Shown here piece after piece: positions 23,461-35,129 of a DNA stretch of 64,000 nt. The stretch lies in assembly GCA_027257055.1 (NCBI GenBank), contig JAPVLO010000054.1, positions 4,836,001-4,900,000 of the forward strand. The letters are read 5' to 3'. The notes beneath the pieces were generated by a model, which searched no databases, was not told the DNA's origin, and saw only the letters and a list, made by a program, of their open reading frames with translations. How positions within the stretch are numbered: the first letter of the stretch is position 1; every line of letters begins with the position of its first letter. A program made the position numbers and the translations under genes. This DNA is from Cephalopachus bancanus. Lineage: Eukaryota > Chordata > Mammalia > Primates > Tarsiidae.

Positions 23461-24309
23461 TAAAAGAATAACAATATTAACTTCAAAAAATTTTACTAGG
23501 GAAAAGTTTTCTTGAGCGAACGCCTTCCAAATCCCTGCAGCAGGATCTGGCTTTTTCCCAAGTTTTTAAAACATCTATCCTTGTTGTGAACTCTACCCAG
23601 CCCCTTTTCTGTAATCCCTGTGGACCCCAAGTTCTGCTGACCCCAAAGTGCCTTAGTCATAGGGGAATTAATAGAACATTTGGCCAAAAACTCCAAATGG
23701 AGATCTTCCAAGGGCAGAACATTCTGGAGCCCACAGTGTTTTATATCTTCTTCTCACAGTAGCTGGGGTTAAAGCAAAACCAGAAGGAAAGCTATCTAAG
23801 GAGACCCAGACCCCCCAAAAGTTAAGAACTTTTTTTGAATTCATATGTTGTGAATGAGATGTGTTGCCATCAAATTTAGATTCTTCTTGGAAAACTGGCT
23901 GATGTTATTAGCAGTTAAATTTGTTAAATTAGTTAAATTTGAAAAAAAATGAAGTAACTTTCAACAGGTTGAAAAGTAATACCTTAAAAACTCCACTTTA
24001 ATAACTTTAATATTAGTTTTTCACGTTAGTATATTCATTTTATACACAATAATTCAAGTGAAAATATTTGTCCCATTTTAAATTTGATGTCCTTTTTGCA
24101 AATACAATTCTTGAACTCTCAAAATTCTTATAATTGGTAAAAAGTATTTTCTTTCAAATTCCCTGAGGGTGGTAATGGAATGTTTTCTTAAATTATTTTG
24201 GTTAGAGGGCAAGCATTTTCTTTTACTCATCTTTAAATCAGCAGAATCCATTTAGCATGACTGACACACAAAAGGTAATAAATAAATGTTGTTAAATAAA
24301 CGCAAGAAC
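23461..24309. other. Unassigned, AT-rich DNA
   Basis: No gene. 'gttaaatttgttaaattagttaaattt' (about 23914) is a short local AT repeat. 24230-24300 ends in an 'aataaataaatgttgttaaa' stretch that could be a decayed MIR/L2 end. Confidence 0.45.
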
Positions 24310-24560
24310 AAATGAAGGAAGACACAGTGTGAAGTGATGGAAAGAACACTCTGCACAAAGTCAGAGGTCCTCCATCCTGGCCTTGATTCTATCACTAACT
24401 TGCTGTGTGACCTAGACAATGACTTCGCCTTTCTGTGGCAGACTCTTTATACTGTGAGGCAGAACAGTGCAGTAATACCTTACAGAGCTGGTCTGATGGC
24501 CTCACAAGACTGGCATGGGGTGCAAATGAGATAGTGAGTGTGTTTTCTATTCTAGAATAT
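24310..24560 (+). mobile_element. MIR SINE
   Basis: 'gtgatggaaagaacactctg', 'tatcactaacttgctgtgtg', 'acctagacaatgacttcgcc' and 'ggtgcaaatgagatagtgag' follow the MIR consensus in sense, including the tRNA-related head. Confidence 0.75.
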
Positions 24561-25047
24561 GCAAGACATATGATGATAGAAAAAAAAATTTATAGAACTT
24601 CACCAGCGGTGGTGGCTGGTCCTGCCCCAGGGATTGAGTCTATACACTGCCATGGAGGGTGTGGCAGTGGTGAGGATTTTGGATTTGCTCATCCTGGTCT
24701 TGGATATTGCTTCTGGAAGCCTAACTTTGATCTGCTAATCATTTTAATTCTTCTGTGATCTGGCTAATATCCTTTAACAAAATGCAATTCAAAATGTCAC
24801 CCCCTTGATTAAAATAGCCAGAGTGGATTCTGTTTCTTGCAGATAAACAAATAGCTACAAAGTTCAGTCCATAGGAAGTCTCAGCCACTTCAGTCTCAGG
24901 TGGATCAGTCCCCTCCACTGTCCTGGCACCATAAGGAAGACCCAAGTCCTGTGTTTCCTAGAGTGCTTCTGATGTTCCTGGCATACAGGCTTCTGAGAAC
25001 CAGTCATTAACTTTTTTGGAATTGTATGAACCCACTGATATGACTGG
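24561..25047. other. Unassigned DNA
   Basis: Overlapping short frames on both strands without recognisable proteins. Confidence 0.45.
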
Positions 25048-25049
25048 TA

Positions 25050-25711
25050 CAGTACTAATCCCTCCTTATCCACAATTTAACTTTTTGTGGTTTCAGTTAC
25101 CTGTGGTCTGAAAATATGAAATGGAAAATTCTAGAAATAAACAATTCATACGTTTTAAATTTCCCGCCATTCTAAGAAGTGCGATAGAGTCTTGTGCCAG
25201 CCCCTCCATGAGCCTGCCACGTGCATCATCCTTTTGTCCAGTGTATCCATGTGTAGACACCCCGTCCATTGTCACTTAGTGGCCTTTGTGGTTAACAGAT
25301 TGAAAACAGTACAGTCACGGGCCACATTTGTTTTGATCCATAACAAATTGCCTATATGACAGTGGTCTTGTAAGATATAATGTTGCCTTTTTACTGTACC
25401 CTTTCTATGTTTAGACACACAGACACTTAAAACTGCGTTACACTAGCCCACAGTATTCAGTGTGGTAACTCACTGTAAAGGTTCATAGCCTAGGAGCAGT
25501 GGTGGGTAGCAGGTTATAACATCTAGGATTGTGTAAGTACATTCTAGGATGTTCACATGACATCAACATCACCTACCGACACATTTCTCAGAATTTATTC
25601 TTGTCCATAAGCAACGCATGACGTATATATAGGGTTTGGTACTCCCCGCTGTTTCAGGCATCCACTAGGGGTCTTGGAACATATCCCCTGTGAATAAAGG
25701 GGACTACCATG
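25050..25711 (+). mobile_element. Tigger-class non-autonomous DNA transposon (outer)
   Basis: It starts after a TA with 'cagtactaatccctccttatcc' and ends with 'tgaataaaggggactacc', which are inverted copies of one terminus. Internal blocks 'gtggtttcagttacctgtgg', 'gaaatggaaaattctagaaa' and 'taaacaattcatacgtttt' at the left and 'tttcaggcatccactagggg' then 'cttggaacatatcccctgtg' at the right are those of the Tigger3/Tigger4 group of Tc/mariner elements. A second transposon interrupts it at 25312-25623. No transposase remains. Confidence 0.82.
25312..25623 (-). mobile_element. Inner non-autonomous DNA transposon inside the Tigger
   Basis: Bounded by TA at 25310-25311 and 25624-25625. The ends 'cagtcacgggcc' and 'gcaacgcatgacg' are imperfect inverted copies. 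Internal blocks 'tacactagcccacagtattc', 'ggttcatagcctaggagcag' and 'tctcagaatttattcttgtc' belong to a common mammalian Tc/mariner-type repeat, whose subfamily name I cannot give with certainty. The orientation follows the usual consensus reading on the opposite strand. Confidence 0.72.
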
Positions 25712-26395
25712 GTTTAAAATTAACGATGGTGAGGATATTTATATCCCAGAAATGGGCAAAAGGCTTCACATCAGATGTCCCTCTCCTCCCAGCCCGTTGT
25801 TAATTTACCAGCACATCACTGATATCTCATCATTTTGTGCTTTTTGCTGCAGTCTTTGTGTGAAATGTTCTGATAAGCCTTCTTCAATATTGATATATTT
25901 ACTAAGACTTTTACTATGCTTCGATCTCAAATCAGAAAATATACTTTGTAAGAACTTTGCCAGTGTTCTTTCCTAATCCAGAAACTCCTTTAACTGCTCT
26001 TCTCCCTAGCAGACTTCAAGATCCGGAAAAAAGGTCACCTTTTTCAAGACTTAACTGACTGCCCCATCCAGAATCTATAACTTCATCTTCTGAGTGTCCC
26101 CAGCACTTACTGCATTAATGCACTCACCTCATTATTGATCTTGTAAAAAGGTTCACACAATGCTATACATATTAGGGTCTATTCTGGTGTTTTAGATACA
26201 TTAATTACTGAGACCTCAGAACCATCCAATTAGGTAGGTATATTTGCATATTGGTAAGTTGGATCATGGCTCCTGAGTTTCTATTTAGAAAATAAGGTCT
26301 CAGTCTCAGCTGATGTGAGTGCCAAAGTTTTAGTGCTGTTAGTGCCAGTGTTAGGGCTGTGATTTAGTAAACGACACAGAACAGAGAGGGAAGAT
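25712..26395. other. Unassigned DNA
   Basis: Weak MIR-like antisense resemblance near 26150-26260 ('tagatacattaattactgag'), otherwise nothing recognised. Confidence 0.4.
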
Positions 26396-26503
26396 CATTT
26401 AATAACAAAGAGATCAGGCAACCCCTCAGGTCCCCTCCCCCGTGGGAGCTTTTCTGTCCTCTTAATAAATCCTGCTTCTCAAAAAAGAAAAGAAAAGAAA
26501 AGA
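26396..26503 (+). mobile_element. LTR-like polyadenylated 3' end (tentative)
   Basis: 'cccctcaggtcccctccccc' followed by 'gtgggagcttttctgtcctc', a canonical AATAAA at 26464-26469, and 'tcctgcttctc' resembles the R region of class I endogenous retrovirus LTRs. It stops about 11 bases past AATAAA and continues as an A-rich tail (26481-26503, AAAAG units). A genomic A tail after an R-like end suggests retroposition of a transcript rather than a proviral LTR. No viral gene is present. Confidence 0.4.
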
Positions 26504-26669
26504 GATTCTCACTTCAAGGATAACCAGTTACTTTCTACTGTAGTAGATACTTTCTGGAACATTGGGGTGGGAGAAGGGGAGCCCCACTCGTTCGGAACAC
26601 TGCATTTGCTGGGCTGCCTCAGCACCAGAAGCCCCCGAAGAAATAGCCTCTCTCAGTTCAGGCCCGTGA

Positions 26670-26880
26670 ACATGTGGTTCCTTCCACCTGTGCTGATGGC
26701 TCTTCTGGCTGGAACACCCTACTCATCATCCATGATCCTGCTTGAATGTCACTGTCGCTGGGAAGCCTTCACTTTCTCTTTAGGTCTCTTACCTACTGAG
26801 CAGATTCTCAGGGGCTTTGTGGACTCCATTAAAGTATCTGAGGCTGTCGTTGGCACAGCCAGCACTCAGTAGTCAACCGC
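26670..26880 (+). mobile_element. L2 fragment (probable)
   Basis: 'gctggaacaccctactcatc', 'cttgaatgtcactgtcgctg', 'ggaagccttcactttctctt' and the end 'ggcacagccagcactcagta' are in sense L2 order, but diverged. Confidence 0.5.
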
Positions 26881-27087
26881 TGAGTACATAGGTTAAGGTC
26901 AAGAAAGAAAGGAATCGAGGAGAATCTTCCTGTGATGACTTCAGAGAAACCACACTCTTCACCTGCACAATTGCCTCGCCTCTCTACATGTGCTACTTGG
27001 AAAGCTTGCGTGCATCTCCCATAACCTCTTTTTTCTGGCAGAAGATTACTACAATTGTGGAAGATGAAGTCATTCTTGACTCCAGTG

Positions 27088-27139
27088 GTGTGTGTGTGCG
27101 GGAAAGAGAGAAAGAGAGAGAGAGAGAGAGTGTGTGTGT
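27088..27139. repeat. Compound (TG)n-(GA)n-(TG)n microsatellite
   Basis: TG units at 27088-27098, GA-rich run at 27101-27130, then TG again at 27131-27139. Confidence 0.93.
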
Positions 27140-28255
27140 CTTGCTTAACTGTCCTGCCCATGTCCCACTTCTCTGCATATCATGTGACTGTTTCTTTGTT
27201 TATAGTGCAGGCCTGGAGCAATGTTTGCCACCCAGGAAGCTGTGGAGAGGTGCCTATACCCTAGAATGCACCAAACCCAACAGAAGCGTGCCAAGGAACA
27301 GCCAGTGATAACCCTGGGAACAAAGTTCTGGTTAGTTTAGTCTGTAATTAGGCCAAGTTCTTTCTCGCTTTCACCTCTGATATATCTCTAGGAACTAATT
27401 TGCCTCCCACAGTTGTGTTGGGGCAGTCTGTGTTCTGGACAGCCTTGGGGAGAAGCCTGTGGAAGGGACCAGGATGAACACAGTCTGTATGAACTCTTTG
27501 CTCGTTGTTTAGGCTCAGTAACAGCAACCACATGGCACTGCAAAGGCTTTGCCATGCCTGGAGGGCTTGAGCCCTGCTCTTATCCAACAAGATCTCCGAC
27601 TACAGCCAGACTGAAAGTGACATGGCCTGCTTGGTAACCTTCAATATCCTCTTACGGGATTCTCTGACTCAGAGCTCATAGACAGGATGTGATCTCAGCT
27701 CTTCACATACCTTCCAGGCACATAGGCATGGTCGCGTGTTTCCTCCAGTTTTAATTGGGGTGGGAAGAACTGAACATGTGGGCGTAGGAATTTCTTGGGG
27801 AGGATCTTGAAGAGATCCTTGGGGATCTCCAGAGCAGGGGAGCTTCAGAGGATGGAGCTTTTTCTTCCTGACTTTTTGCTCTGTTGTCTAGATCTTAGCA
27901 TTTTACCCAAAGGTGACTGTAGGCTCCTGGTGGGTCTTCCTTTCTTGGGTCTCTCAATTCCCCATCATCTGCTTGGAGATGTCAAAGGCACCTTCCTCAA
28001 GTACAGTTTCATCTTGTCTAGTTCTTTCTGTCAAACCAGATCTTCCCGTTCCCCTCCCTTTTGGTCAACAAAGTCGTCCATCAACTTATCCATGTTCCCA
28101 TCTTCTCTACCTCTTACCATTCCTTTCTTTTGCTTCTCTACTGTCAGCGGGTCAGTCCCCTTGTAGTTCATCTTACATATCTGGCCAGTTCCTAGAGTTG
28201 GAATTTATCCTTACTGGAAAGGCCTGTACGTTCTACAAAGACCGTCCTAAAAACA
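27140..28255. other. Unassigned DNA
   Basis: About 1.1 kb of more balanced base composition with several open frames (27795-28166, 27913-28305 plus; 27348-27590 minus) that overlap in different phases. None contains a motif I know, so I treat them as chance. Confidence 0.45.
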
Positions 28256-28505
28256 CCACTATCGTCATCTGTTTAGCACATCCTTTATGTCAGGTACTGT
28301 GCTAAGGGCTTTACGTGAAGTGTTCCATTTAATCCTCATGATACTCCTGAGTGGGTACTATTTTTATTATCCCCACTTTACAAATGAGAAAACCAAGGGT
28401 CAAAGAGATTAAGCCACTTGTCAAAGGTCTCAAAGTTATTAAACTATAGATCAAGGAGTTAAGTTTAGATTTGTCTGATATCAAAACCAAGGCTCTTAAC
28501 TGATA
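28256..28505 (-). mobile_element. MIR SINE, antisense
   Basis: 'catcctttatgtcaggtact', 'tccatttaatcctcatgata', 'tccccactttacaaatgaga' and 'agattaagccacttgtcaaa' follow the reversed MIR consensus closely. One of the best MIR copies here. Confidence 0.88.
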
Positions 28506-28659
28506 ATACAGAGTCTCCCTAACCCAAGTCCATGCTGCTTATTTTCTTTCCTGAAATTCCTTCAGTGTTCATGCAGGTGCATGCATTTAGGTTGCCATCT
28601 TTGGGCATTTGAGTTGTGGAAGACTAGGAGAGATTTCTCTCTCTCTTTTTTTTGACGAT

Positions 28660-28795
28660 TAGATGGTCTAACACCTTTTTATAAAGTAGTTAAGACAACT
28701 GAAGATTAGAGGGACAGAGAGACTTATCTAGGATTCTGAAGTGGGTTAATGGACTTCTGACTCATATACAATCTAGTGCTTTTTCTAATATGGCA
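28660..28795 (-). mobile_element. Possible MIR fragment, antisense
   Basis: 'gttaagacaactgaagatta' and 'agtgggttaatggacttctg' fit the reversed MIR core weakly. Confidence 0.4.
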
Positions 28796-28925
28796 CATAT
28801 TATTCCCTTGTGGGCCTGAAAATGTGTTCTTTTCCTATTTCAAAATTCTAAATCTTGCCATCTCAATTACAGTATTAATTCTTTAAGGATAGAGGTTGTA
28901 CTTTTTACTTTAAAAATTGTTTCCA

Positions 28926-29205
28926 GGCCAAGCTCAGTGGCTCACACCTGTAATTCTAGCATTTGGGGAGCCCAAGATGGGAGGGTTGACTGAGCCCAGG
29001 AGTTCAACACCAGCCTGGGAAATATAGCGAGAACTTATCTCTACAAAAAGTAAAAAAAAAAATTAGCTGGTTGTGGTGTTGCGCACCTGTAGCCTCAGCT
29101 ACTTGGAAGGCAATGATCACTTGACCCCTGGAAGTTGAGGCTGTGGTGAACTGTGATCATGCCACTGCACTCCAGACTGGGCAACCCTGACACAAATAAA
29201 TAATA
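28926..29205 (+). mobile_element. AluJ-type element
   Basis: Sense: 'ggccaagctcagtggctcac' to 'cactccagactgggcaaccc', with an A-rich linker at about 29050. It has the standard CACACCTGTAAT opening rather than the shortened one of the younger subfamily. Strongly diverged. Confidence 0.9.
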
Positions 29206-29299
29206 CATATATGTTTCCAGTATTATGTAAGAGTACAAACTAGGAGTTAAAGGAGAGCAATAGGCTGGTTGGTAGAGAAGAAATGCAGGTGTTCACATG

Positions 29300-29372
29300 G
29301 TGAAGATGCTGGCTGTCCCTGGCACATAGTAAACACTCAGTCAGTGTTTCAAATGAATGAGTGGATGGATGA
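29300..29372 (+). mobile_element. L2 3' end
   Basis: 'ctgtccctggcacatagtaa' followed by 'acactcagtcagtgtttcaa' and 'atgaatgagtggatggatg' is the sense L2 terminus. Confidence 0.75.
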
Positions 29373-29785
29373 AAAATGGTGTCACAATGACTAGAGTTGA
29401 ATTTTATTTGGGGGCTATTTCCAGAAATGTGGATAGAGTTTTGTAACAAGGAAAAGGACTCAGCTTTGAATGCTGCTGACAAGCCGGCCTTTTAAAAAAA
29501 TCACCACATGTGTGTGTGAAAAGATGAGTTCCTGGAGACGGGTTATTGAACTTGCCAGGCACGGTGAAGAGAACAGAAATGGTCTCCGGCAGTTGCATAA
29601 AAATGTTGGACATCTGTGCAGCAACACCAAGACCGTCTTTGCCTACTGGCGGGTGGAATGTGACTTTGTGTCAAACGGTGGCTTCTTCTGTTGGGCACTG
29701 TTCATCCTAAGGACTTGGAAAACTATGATTATAGCAGTGGGTGACATGCCAGGCGTTTTGGGCATGCTAGTGTACGATATTATTT
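29373..29785. other. Unassigned DNA
   Basis: A 105-codon plus frame (29470-29787) without recognisable motif; no support for coding. Confidence 0.4.
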
Positions 29786-29787
29786 AG

Positions 29788-29936
29788 ATCAGTGCTTTTC
29801 AAACTTTACTGAGCATGTGAAACACTTGGGCCATCGTGTTAAAAGGCTGCTTCTAATTTAGTAGGTGTTGGGTGGAGCCTGAGAGTTTGTATTTCTCACA
29901 CACTACTGGGTGATGCTTTGAGTAACAAGGTTCTAG
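29788..29936 (+). mobile_element. Non-autonomous hAT-Charlie element
   Basis: 'cagtgcttttcaaactttac', 'ggctgcttctaatttagtag', 'tgggtggagcctgagagttt' and 'ctactgggtgatgctttgag' follow a common mammal-wide hAT-Charlie MITE of the MER20/MER5 group. The right terminal repeat is degraded. Confidence 0.7.
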
Positions 29937-29939
29937 GTG

Positions 29940-30365
29940 TTCCATAGAAAAGTACTAGACAATACAACAACTGAAAAATGGCTCTCTGTCTTCCTCTCAG
30001 CATTCTCCTCTGATCAGGAATCCCCACTCCACTGGCCAGCTCTCCAATGACAGGCTGGCTTCCCAGTTGGTTGGTTAGGATGCTTCTCTGGGAACTGACT
30101 GGATTCAGGGGTCATGCAGTTACTGAGGGGAAAAAAATTAACGGAGCACTAAAACTCATACTTCCTAGAGATTTACACCTAAAATCTACACAAGGACTCA
30201 TTTGCTCATGAGTCACTTAGAAATTCCCATTTATTCTTAGGGACTGGCACACATAGGTCATCCAAAAATGCCCCCCAAAATGAATAAAGGATAAGGAAGG
30301 ACACTTTAGTCAAGGACTCTATCGTCATCCACACCATACTAAAAATTAATTTCACTTACAGAGCT
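29940..30365. other. Unassigned DNA
   Basis: Nothing recognised. Confidence 0.45.
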
Positions 30366-30378
30366 AAAAACAAAGCCA

Positions 30379-30680
30379 AGCCGGGCTCGGTGGCTCAGCC
30401 TGTAATCCCGCGCCTTTGGGAGGCTGAGGTGAGTGGATCGCCTGAGCCCGCGGGTTCGAGACCCGTCTGGGCAGGCGAGACCTCATCTCTACAATAAAAT
30501 CAAAAAATTAGCCGGGCGTGGTAGCGCGTGCCTGTAATTCCGGCTACTCGGAAGGCTGAGGCGGAAGGATCGCCAGAGCCCAGCAGGTCGAGGCTGCAGT
30601 GGCCGGGAGCAGCCACTGCACTCCAGTCTGGGCAACAGAGTGAGACTCCAACTCAAAAAAAAAACAAAAACAAAAACAAA
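30379..30680 (+). mobile_element. Alu, lineage-specific subfamily (well preserved)
   Basis: Starts 'agccgggctcggtggctcag', keeps CpG-rich blocks ('cccgcgggttcgagacccg') and ends with AAAAAC units. Target-site duplication 'aaaaacaaagcca' at 30366-30378 and about 30681-30693. The many retained CpG sites suggest one of the youngest copies here. Confidence 0.97.
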
Positions 30681-30904
30681 AAAAACAAAGCCAAAAAAAC
30701 ATCTAAGTCAACAAAAAATAGATGTCTCAAAGGCCATCCATGAACTCTTAGGCATATATATTACTTCTGGAGGAATTCTGAGTCCTCACTCAGAGCCTGT
30801 TTGGGCTTTTTATTTTTAAATAAAGAAGTAAAATAGTTTATTCTCAATATAAACAGAGTGATGTGATTTCTCACCTTTTGTAAGATTTTATAGTTGGCAA
30901 TGCA

Positions 30905-30978
30905 CTTTAAAAAATAGCTTTATTGAGATATAATTCATATATCATAAAATTCACCCTTTTAAAGTGTTATTTGTACCT
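30905..30978 (-). mobile_element. Old L1M 3' UTR fragment, antisense
   Basis: 'agctttattgagatataatt' and 'cataaaattcacccttttaa' match the reversed 3' end of old mammalian L1 elements. Confidence 0.7.
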
Positions 30979-30989
30979 TTTTTTTTTTT

Positions 30990-31780
30990 ACAACCTATTT
31001 TACAAAGCTTGGCTTTCTATAGCGGATGAGAAAAGGCAAGTTAAAGGGATTTAGAGAGAACAAAGGATAGATATAGGGAGGCAAGGACAAGATAGCACTC
31101 ATGGTAAAAGACACAACAAAAATAATAGTAAATGAAACGCTGAGAAATACTAAGAAGGCCCAGTAAGTAATCTGGAAATATTTAGTTTAGCGGAAACCTC
31201 TTTCTAACATGCTGCAAAATATCCCAGGATAACAATGCATGCTTGCATAACAATGGCGTCCTTGAGTTTGTCAAGGAAAGGCTAAGGTATAGTCCACGTA
31301 CACTGCTTTAAAAAGCAAGATGTCTGTGGCCCCTTAACATGCTTTCATTACAATGGCAATGTTTTGTCAAGTTTTGGATGCTTTAAGGAGTAAGTCCTCA
31401 GCTCTCTCCACAATGAGTCAGTCCATAGGGATTCCAGAAAGTTGATGTTTTACAGTGTGGACTAAGAGATGTGATCTCAGGACAGTCCGGCGGGCTTGGC
31501 TGTGATGGCTCGTGGGTGGAGGTCCCCTCCAAGCACTGCTGTGTGCGTGAGTGAGGGCGTCCAGGCTCCTAAGGCATATCATTCTTTCAGGGCAACACTC
31601 TTCCCTTTCTTTTTTGGGTCCTGTTGTCTCTTGAGATCCTCCTGACTATAACATAAACCTTTCTGGGTGAGAATCAGAATGGTCTTGTCTCTGAGATGCA
31701 AAGCAAAAGCTAGAAGATTTTTTGGTCAGATGTTCCTTCAGTTTCAAAAACCTGAAACTTATTTGTTTCTCTGACCCTTT
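30990..31780. other. Unassigned DNA
   Basis: About 0.8 kb without recognisable gene or repeat; includes a GC-richer patch at 31480-31570. Confidence 0.45.
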
Positions 31781-31784
31781 CCCA

Positions 31785-32005
31785 GCTGCGACAGTGTGCA
31801 AACACATGGATACGGAATTCCAGCATGCCACCATGCAGAGCCCTCTTAGTTCTGATTATGCAACACATTGTCTAGTTTCTCTGAGGGTTTACACCCTCAC
31901 AATATTAAACAAATCACTTTCTGAGCATCAGTTTTGTTAATTTTCTCACCTGTAACATGGGATGGTTATACCTGCTCTGGGCATCTTGCATGGTTAGTGG
32001 GAGGT
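31785..32005 (+). mobile_element. MIR SINE (probable)
   Basis: 'caaatcactttctgagcatc', 'tttctcacctgtaacatggg' and 'cttgcatggttagtgggagg' follow the MIR core and 3' part in sense order; the 5' part is weak. Confidence 0.6.
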
Positions 32006-32007
32006 CT

Positions 32008-32580
32008 ATTAATAATTTATTTTAAATTAAAATTTTTTTAGATTCAAGGAGTAAGTGTACTGGTTTGTTATATAGGTATATTGCATGATGGTGAGGTTTG
32101 GGCTTCTTTGAGTCCATCACCCGGGAGGTGGATGTGGTAGCCAGTGAGTAGTTTTACAGTCCTCCCCCACCCCCATTTAGGAGTGTTCCGGGGTCTGTTG
32201 TTCCTGTCCTTGTGCCTGTTCAGTGCTTAGCTTCCACTTGTTAGGGAGAACATGTGGTATTCAATTTTCTCTTTCTGTGAAAATTCACTTATGATGATAG
32301 ACTCTAGCTGCATCCATGTTGCTGCAGAGGACATGATTTTGTTCTTTTTAATGACTGTGTCATATTCCATGGTGTATAAGTACCACATTTTCTTTATTCA
32401 GTCCACCATTGATAGGCATCTAGGATGGTTCCATTTTTTTGCTACGGGGGTTAGTGCTGTGATAACCATGTGAGTACAGGTGTCTTTTTGGTAGTGTGAT
32501 CTGTGCTCCTTTGAGTATATACCCAGTAATGGGATTGAATGGTAAATCTATTTTTAGTTCTTTGAGAAAAATAGGTAAAT
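32008..32580 (-). mobile_element. 5'-truncated L1, antisense
   Basis: 'ggtttgttatataggtatat', 'acatgtggtattcaattttc', 'gtcatattccatggtgtata' and 'gtatatacccagtaatggga' are the reversed 3' UTR and ORF2 end of an intermediate-age L1. Its 3' UTR differs from the young type at 425, 1721 and 49331, so it is another, older family. Confidence 0.85.
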
Positions 32581-32589
32581 GTATAGGAT

Positions 32590-32740
32590 GCTTACTATCT
32601 CTTCAGGCATCTATTATCTCATTCCGATACATGAAAGTCAATATTTTTATTATACCCATTTCACAGGTGAGGAAACTTCCACTCATAACAATGACTGGCC
32701 CAAGATCACCATGGCTAATTAATAAAGACTGAATTTGAAG
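32590..32740 (-). mobile_element. MIR SINE, antisense
   Basis: 'ttatacccatttcacaggtg', 'aggaaacttccactcataac' and 'aatgactggcccaagatcac' are reversed MIR blocks. Confidence 0.75.
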
Positions 32741-34980
32741 ACAGGTACTTCAGTTTCAGAAAACTGAATGAGATAATGCTTACAAAATTGCATCATCAAG
32801 GGTCTACAACTGTGAAGATCTACATAGAAATATATAGGATAAATACTCTCTCTAGAACTACTTTACAGGACCACATTAGATCCACCTCCTACCTTCATCT
32901 TCCTAACTTGCCTTCCTGGCTGCCCCCTTTCCAGGCCACGGTAGACTTTATGGCTTCTGCAATTTTTTATGCTACTTTTCCTGACAGTGCCGGACCCCAG
33001 GCACCTCTGGCCTCAGGGTCTTGGAGATCACGTTGAGTTTGAGTCTTTGAGGTTGCTGGTATTTGATATATTGCTGGTACTGGCCTAACCCCACACTGGG
33101 GAGAAGTGCTTCCCCCAAAATCTTTGGTAGGGAAGCATCTAAAATATTTGCTTTTTGATCTCCTATGACTAGAAGTGCAGTCGCTTTGTTTCCAGGATCA
33201 AAGTGACTCGACAATACCTCTCACAGATTCCCAATTGTTGTTGTTTTTCTCCTTCCTGAATAAGAACTTCCCCTTCCAACGACTATCTCAGATTGAAAAC
33301 TGCTGCCTGGCATGGAACATTCTCCCCAGGTCTGATCTCTGACAGTCCACGGTGGGAAGTCCCATGCTGATGGGGGCTTCTCAGAGCTACTTGAATAGTT
33401 TCAGGATTTGTGAATGATTTATTTCACCCCTAGACTGACCTTTTAATGCAAAATATCCCTTTACTTTGGTGTACTTGCTCCATCCAAGGAAAAAATAAAA
33501 TTCTCAGCCTCAGGTTTCTTCTGGCTACTTCCTGTTTCTTTCCAACGGTCAATTCTAGTCATCCTTGCTATGGTATATGACTCAGTCTAAGAGTATCTCT
33601 GGGTTATCCAAGTTTATCCAGTTTGTAAACATAAATTACTTTTTTTTTTTTACTACATTTCACACAGACCATTCCAAACTTTCAGCATGGTTTTCAATTT
33701 AGACTCAGAGCCAAAGGGTTTGCAATCAAATGTTGTACTTTTGATGCTTCATTTAGTCTTTTTTGACTTCCACCCATTAAAACCTCGTCTTATTTCAGTC
33801 CTTGACTAGCCATCATTCACGTAAGTCTCTGACACAAAAGAATCTTTCTGACTGCCACGGACACTCCCTGTTGCAACACCCTCTTGATAGGATGCCATCA
33901 TTAGCTCTACACTCTCATCACCGCCCTTCCAATCCCACCCCCTCCAAGAGCTGTTTCTCCTTTGACTTGATACATTTGCTTCCCAACAAAAGTTAGAAAG
34001 AGCTGACGGTGAGCGCACAGCTGGAACCAAGGAAGAAAACAAGGCATGCAGGATGATAGCATTACTTTCCTCTAATCAATAATTCATTTTTAACCAGAAT
34101 GTTTGAGGAAATTGAGACTCAGCCTTAAGCAGAAGAAAATGAGAAGTCTAAAGCAAAATATAATTTGGGACACGGACCAAACAAAACGAAAACATCTTGC
34201 AGGGTGATAAAGACTGTGTAAACTTATTTATGATTCAATAGGATCGCTTTTGCAAAACGCAAAGGCATGGCTCATGTTTTGTTTTGAAATGTATCTGTAT
34301 TACATAAACACAGTAACTGTGGCTTTGGACTTGTCTTTGTATGAATGGAAGTACCCTAAAATCTTACATAACTTGAATCCTGCAGTTTATGAACAGCAAA
34401 GGCAATAAGGTGCTTTATCACAGCAAATAAAATGGTCAGCAAAGGAGGCTGCTATCCATACACATCGGGATAGGCCTCATCTTCTTCCTGTGGAGAAGTT
34501 CACCGGGATCAGGAATTTCAGGAACGATTTACTGGCTTCGGATGTCCAAGGTGCCCATGAAAGAGGATGATGTACCCTCCCTCATTCCTCTTCAAATACA
34601 CTTTTGTTCCCCCATCAAGTCCACTTTTTTTGCTTTCCTACTGTCTCTCCCATGCCCTTATTTTACTCTCCTCGTGCTCACTAGGGCTTATGCTGACTTG
34701 CTAAGCACTGGCCTTTTCCACGTTCCTCACTTGATAGGTGAACATCCCAGCAGTCCCCATGGGTTATTCCCAGGTGAGTCCACCAGCCTCCCACATCTTC
34801 ATACCCGTGCTCTGAGTCATCATGGCTGAAGCTGGTCTGATCTCAGAAGTCTGAGAGCCCTGAGGTTCAGGGTCTTTCTTCAAACTTCTCGGGTTCAAAC
34901 CTATCTCAGATGGATTCTAAAGCCTCCTCTGGCCATCTTGGCTGTGGTGGTTCATTCCCTTCATTTACCCCTGAGATAGA
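32741..34980. other. Unassigned, likely single-copy DNA
   Basis: 2.2 kb without a repeat I can name. Frames at 32776-33036, 33806-34042 and 34542-34829 have no recognisable domain. The stretch 34150-34450 is free of repeats and would be a fair place to look for conserved non-coding sequence, but I cannot test conservation. Confidence 0.45.
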
Positions 34981-34982
34981 TC

Positions 34983-35082
34983 TATTTATATGTATATCAT
35001 CTATATCTATCTATATCTAATCTCTATCTGTCATCTTTCTTTCATCTATCTATCTATCTATCTAATCTGTCTGCTTATCTCT
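34983..35082. repeat. (TATC)n / (ATCT)n tetranucleotide repeat
   Basis: Imperfect ATCT units from 34998, then six or so perfect units at 35043-35070. Confidence 0.93.
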
Positions 35083-35129
35083 CAAGGATCCACACATGCA
35101 CCTTATCTCATAAAATATCTGCCATGAAA

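Noticed and set aside
27795..28305. Two overlapping plus-strand frames of 123 and 130 codons
   Set aside because: They overlap in different phases and end at a MIR. The composition is leucine- and serine-rich from CT-rich DNA, with no known motif.
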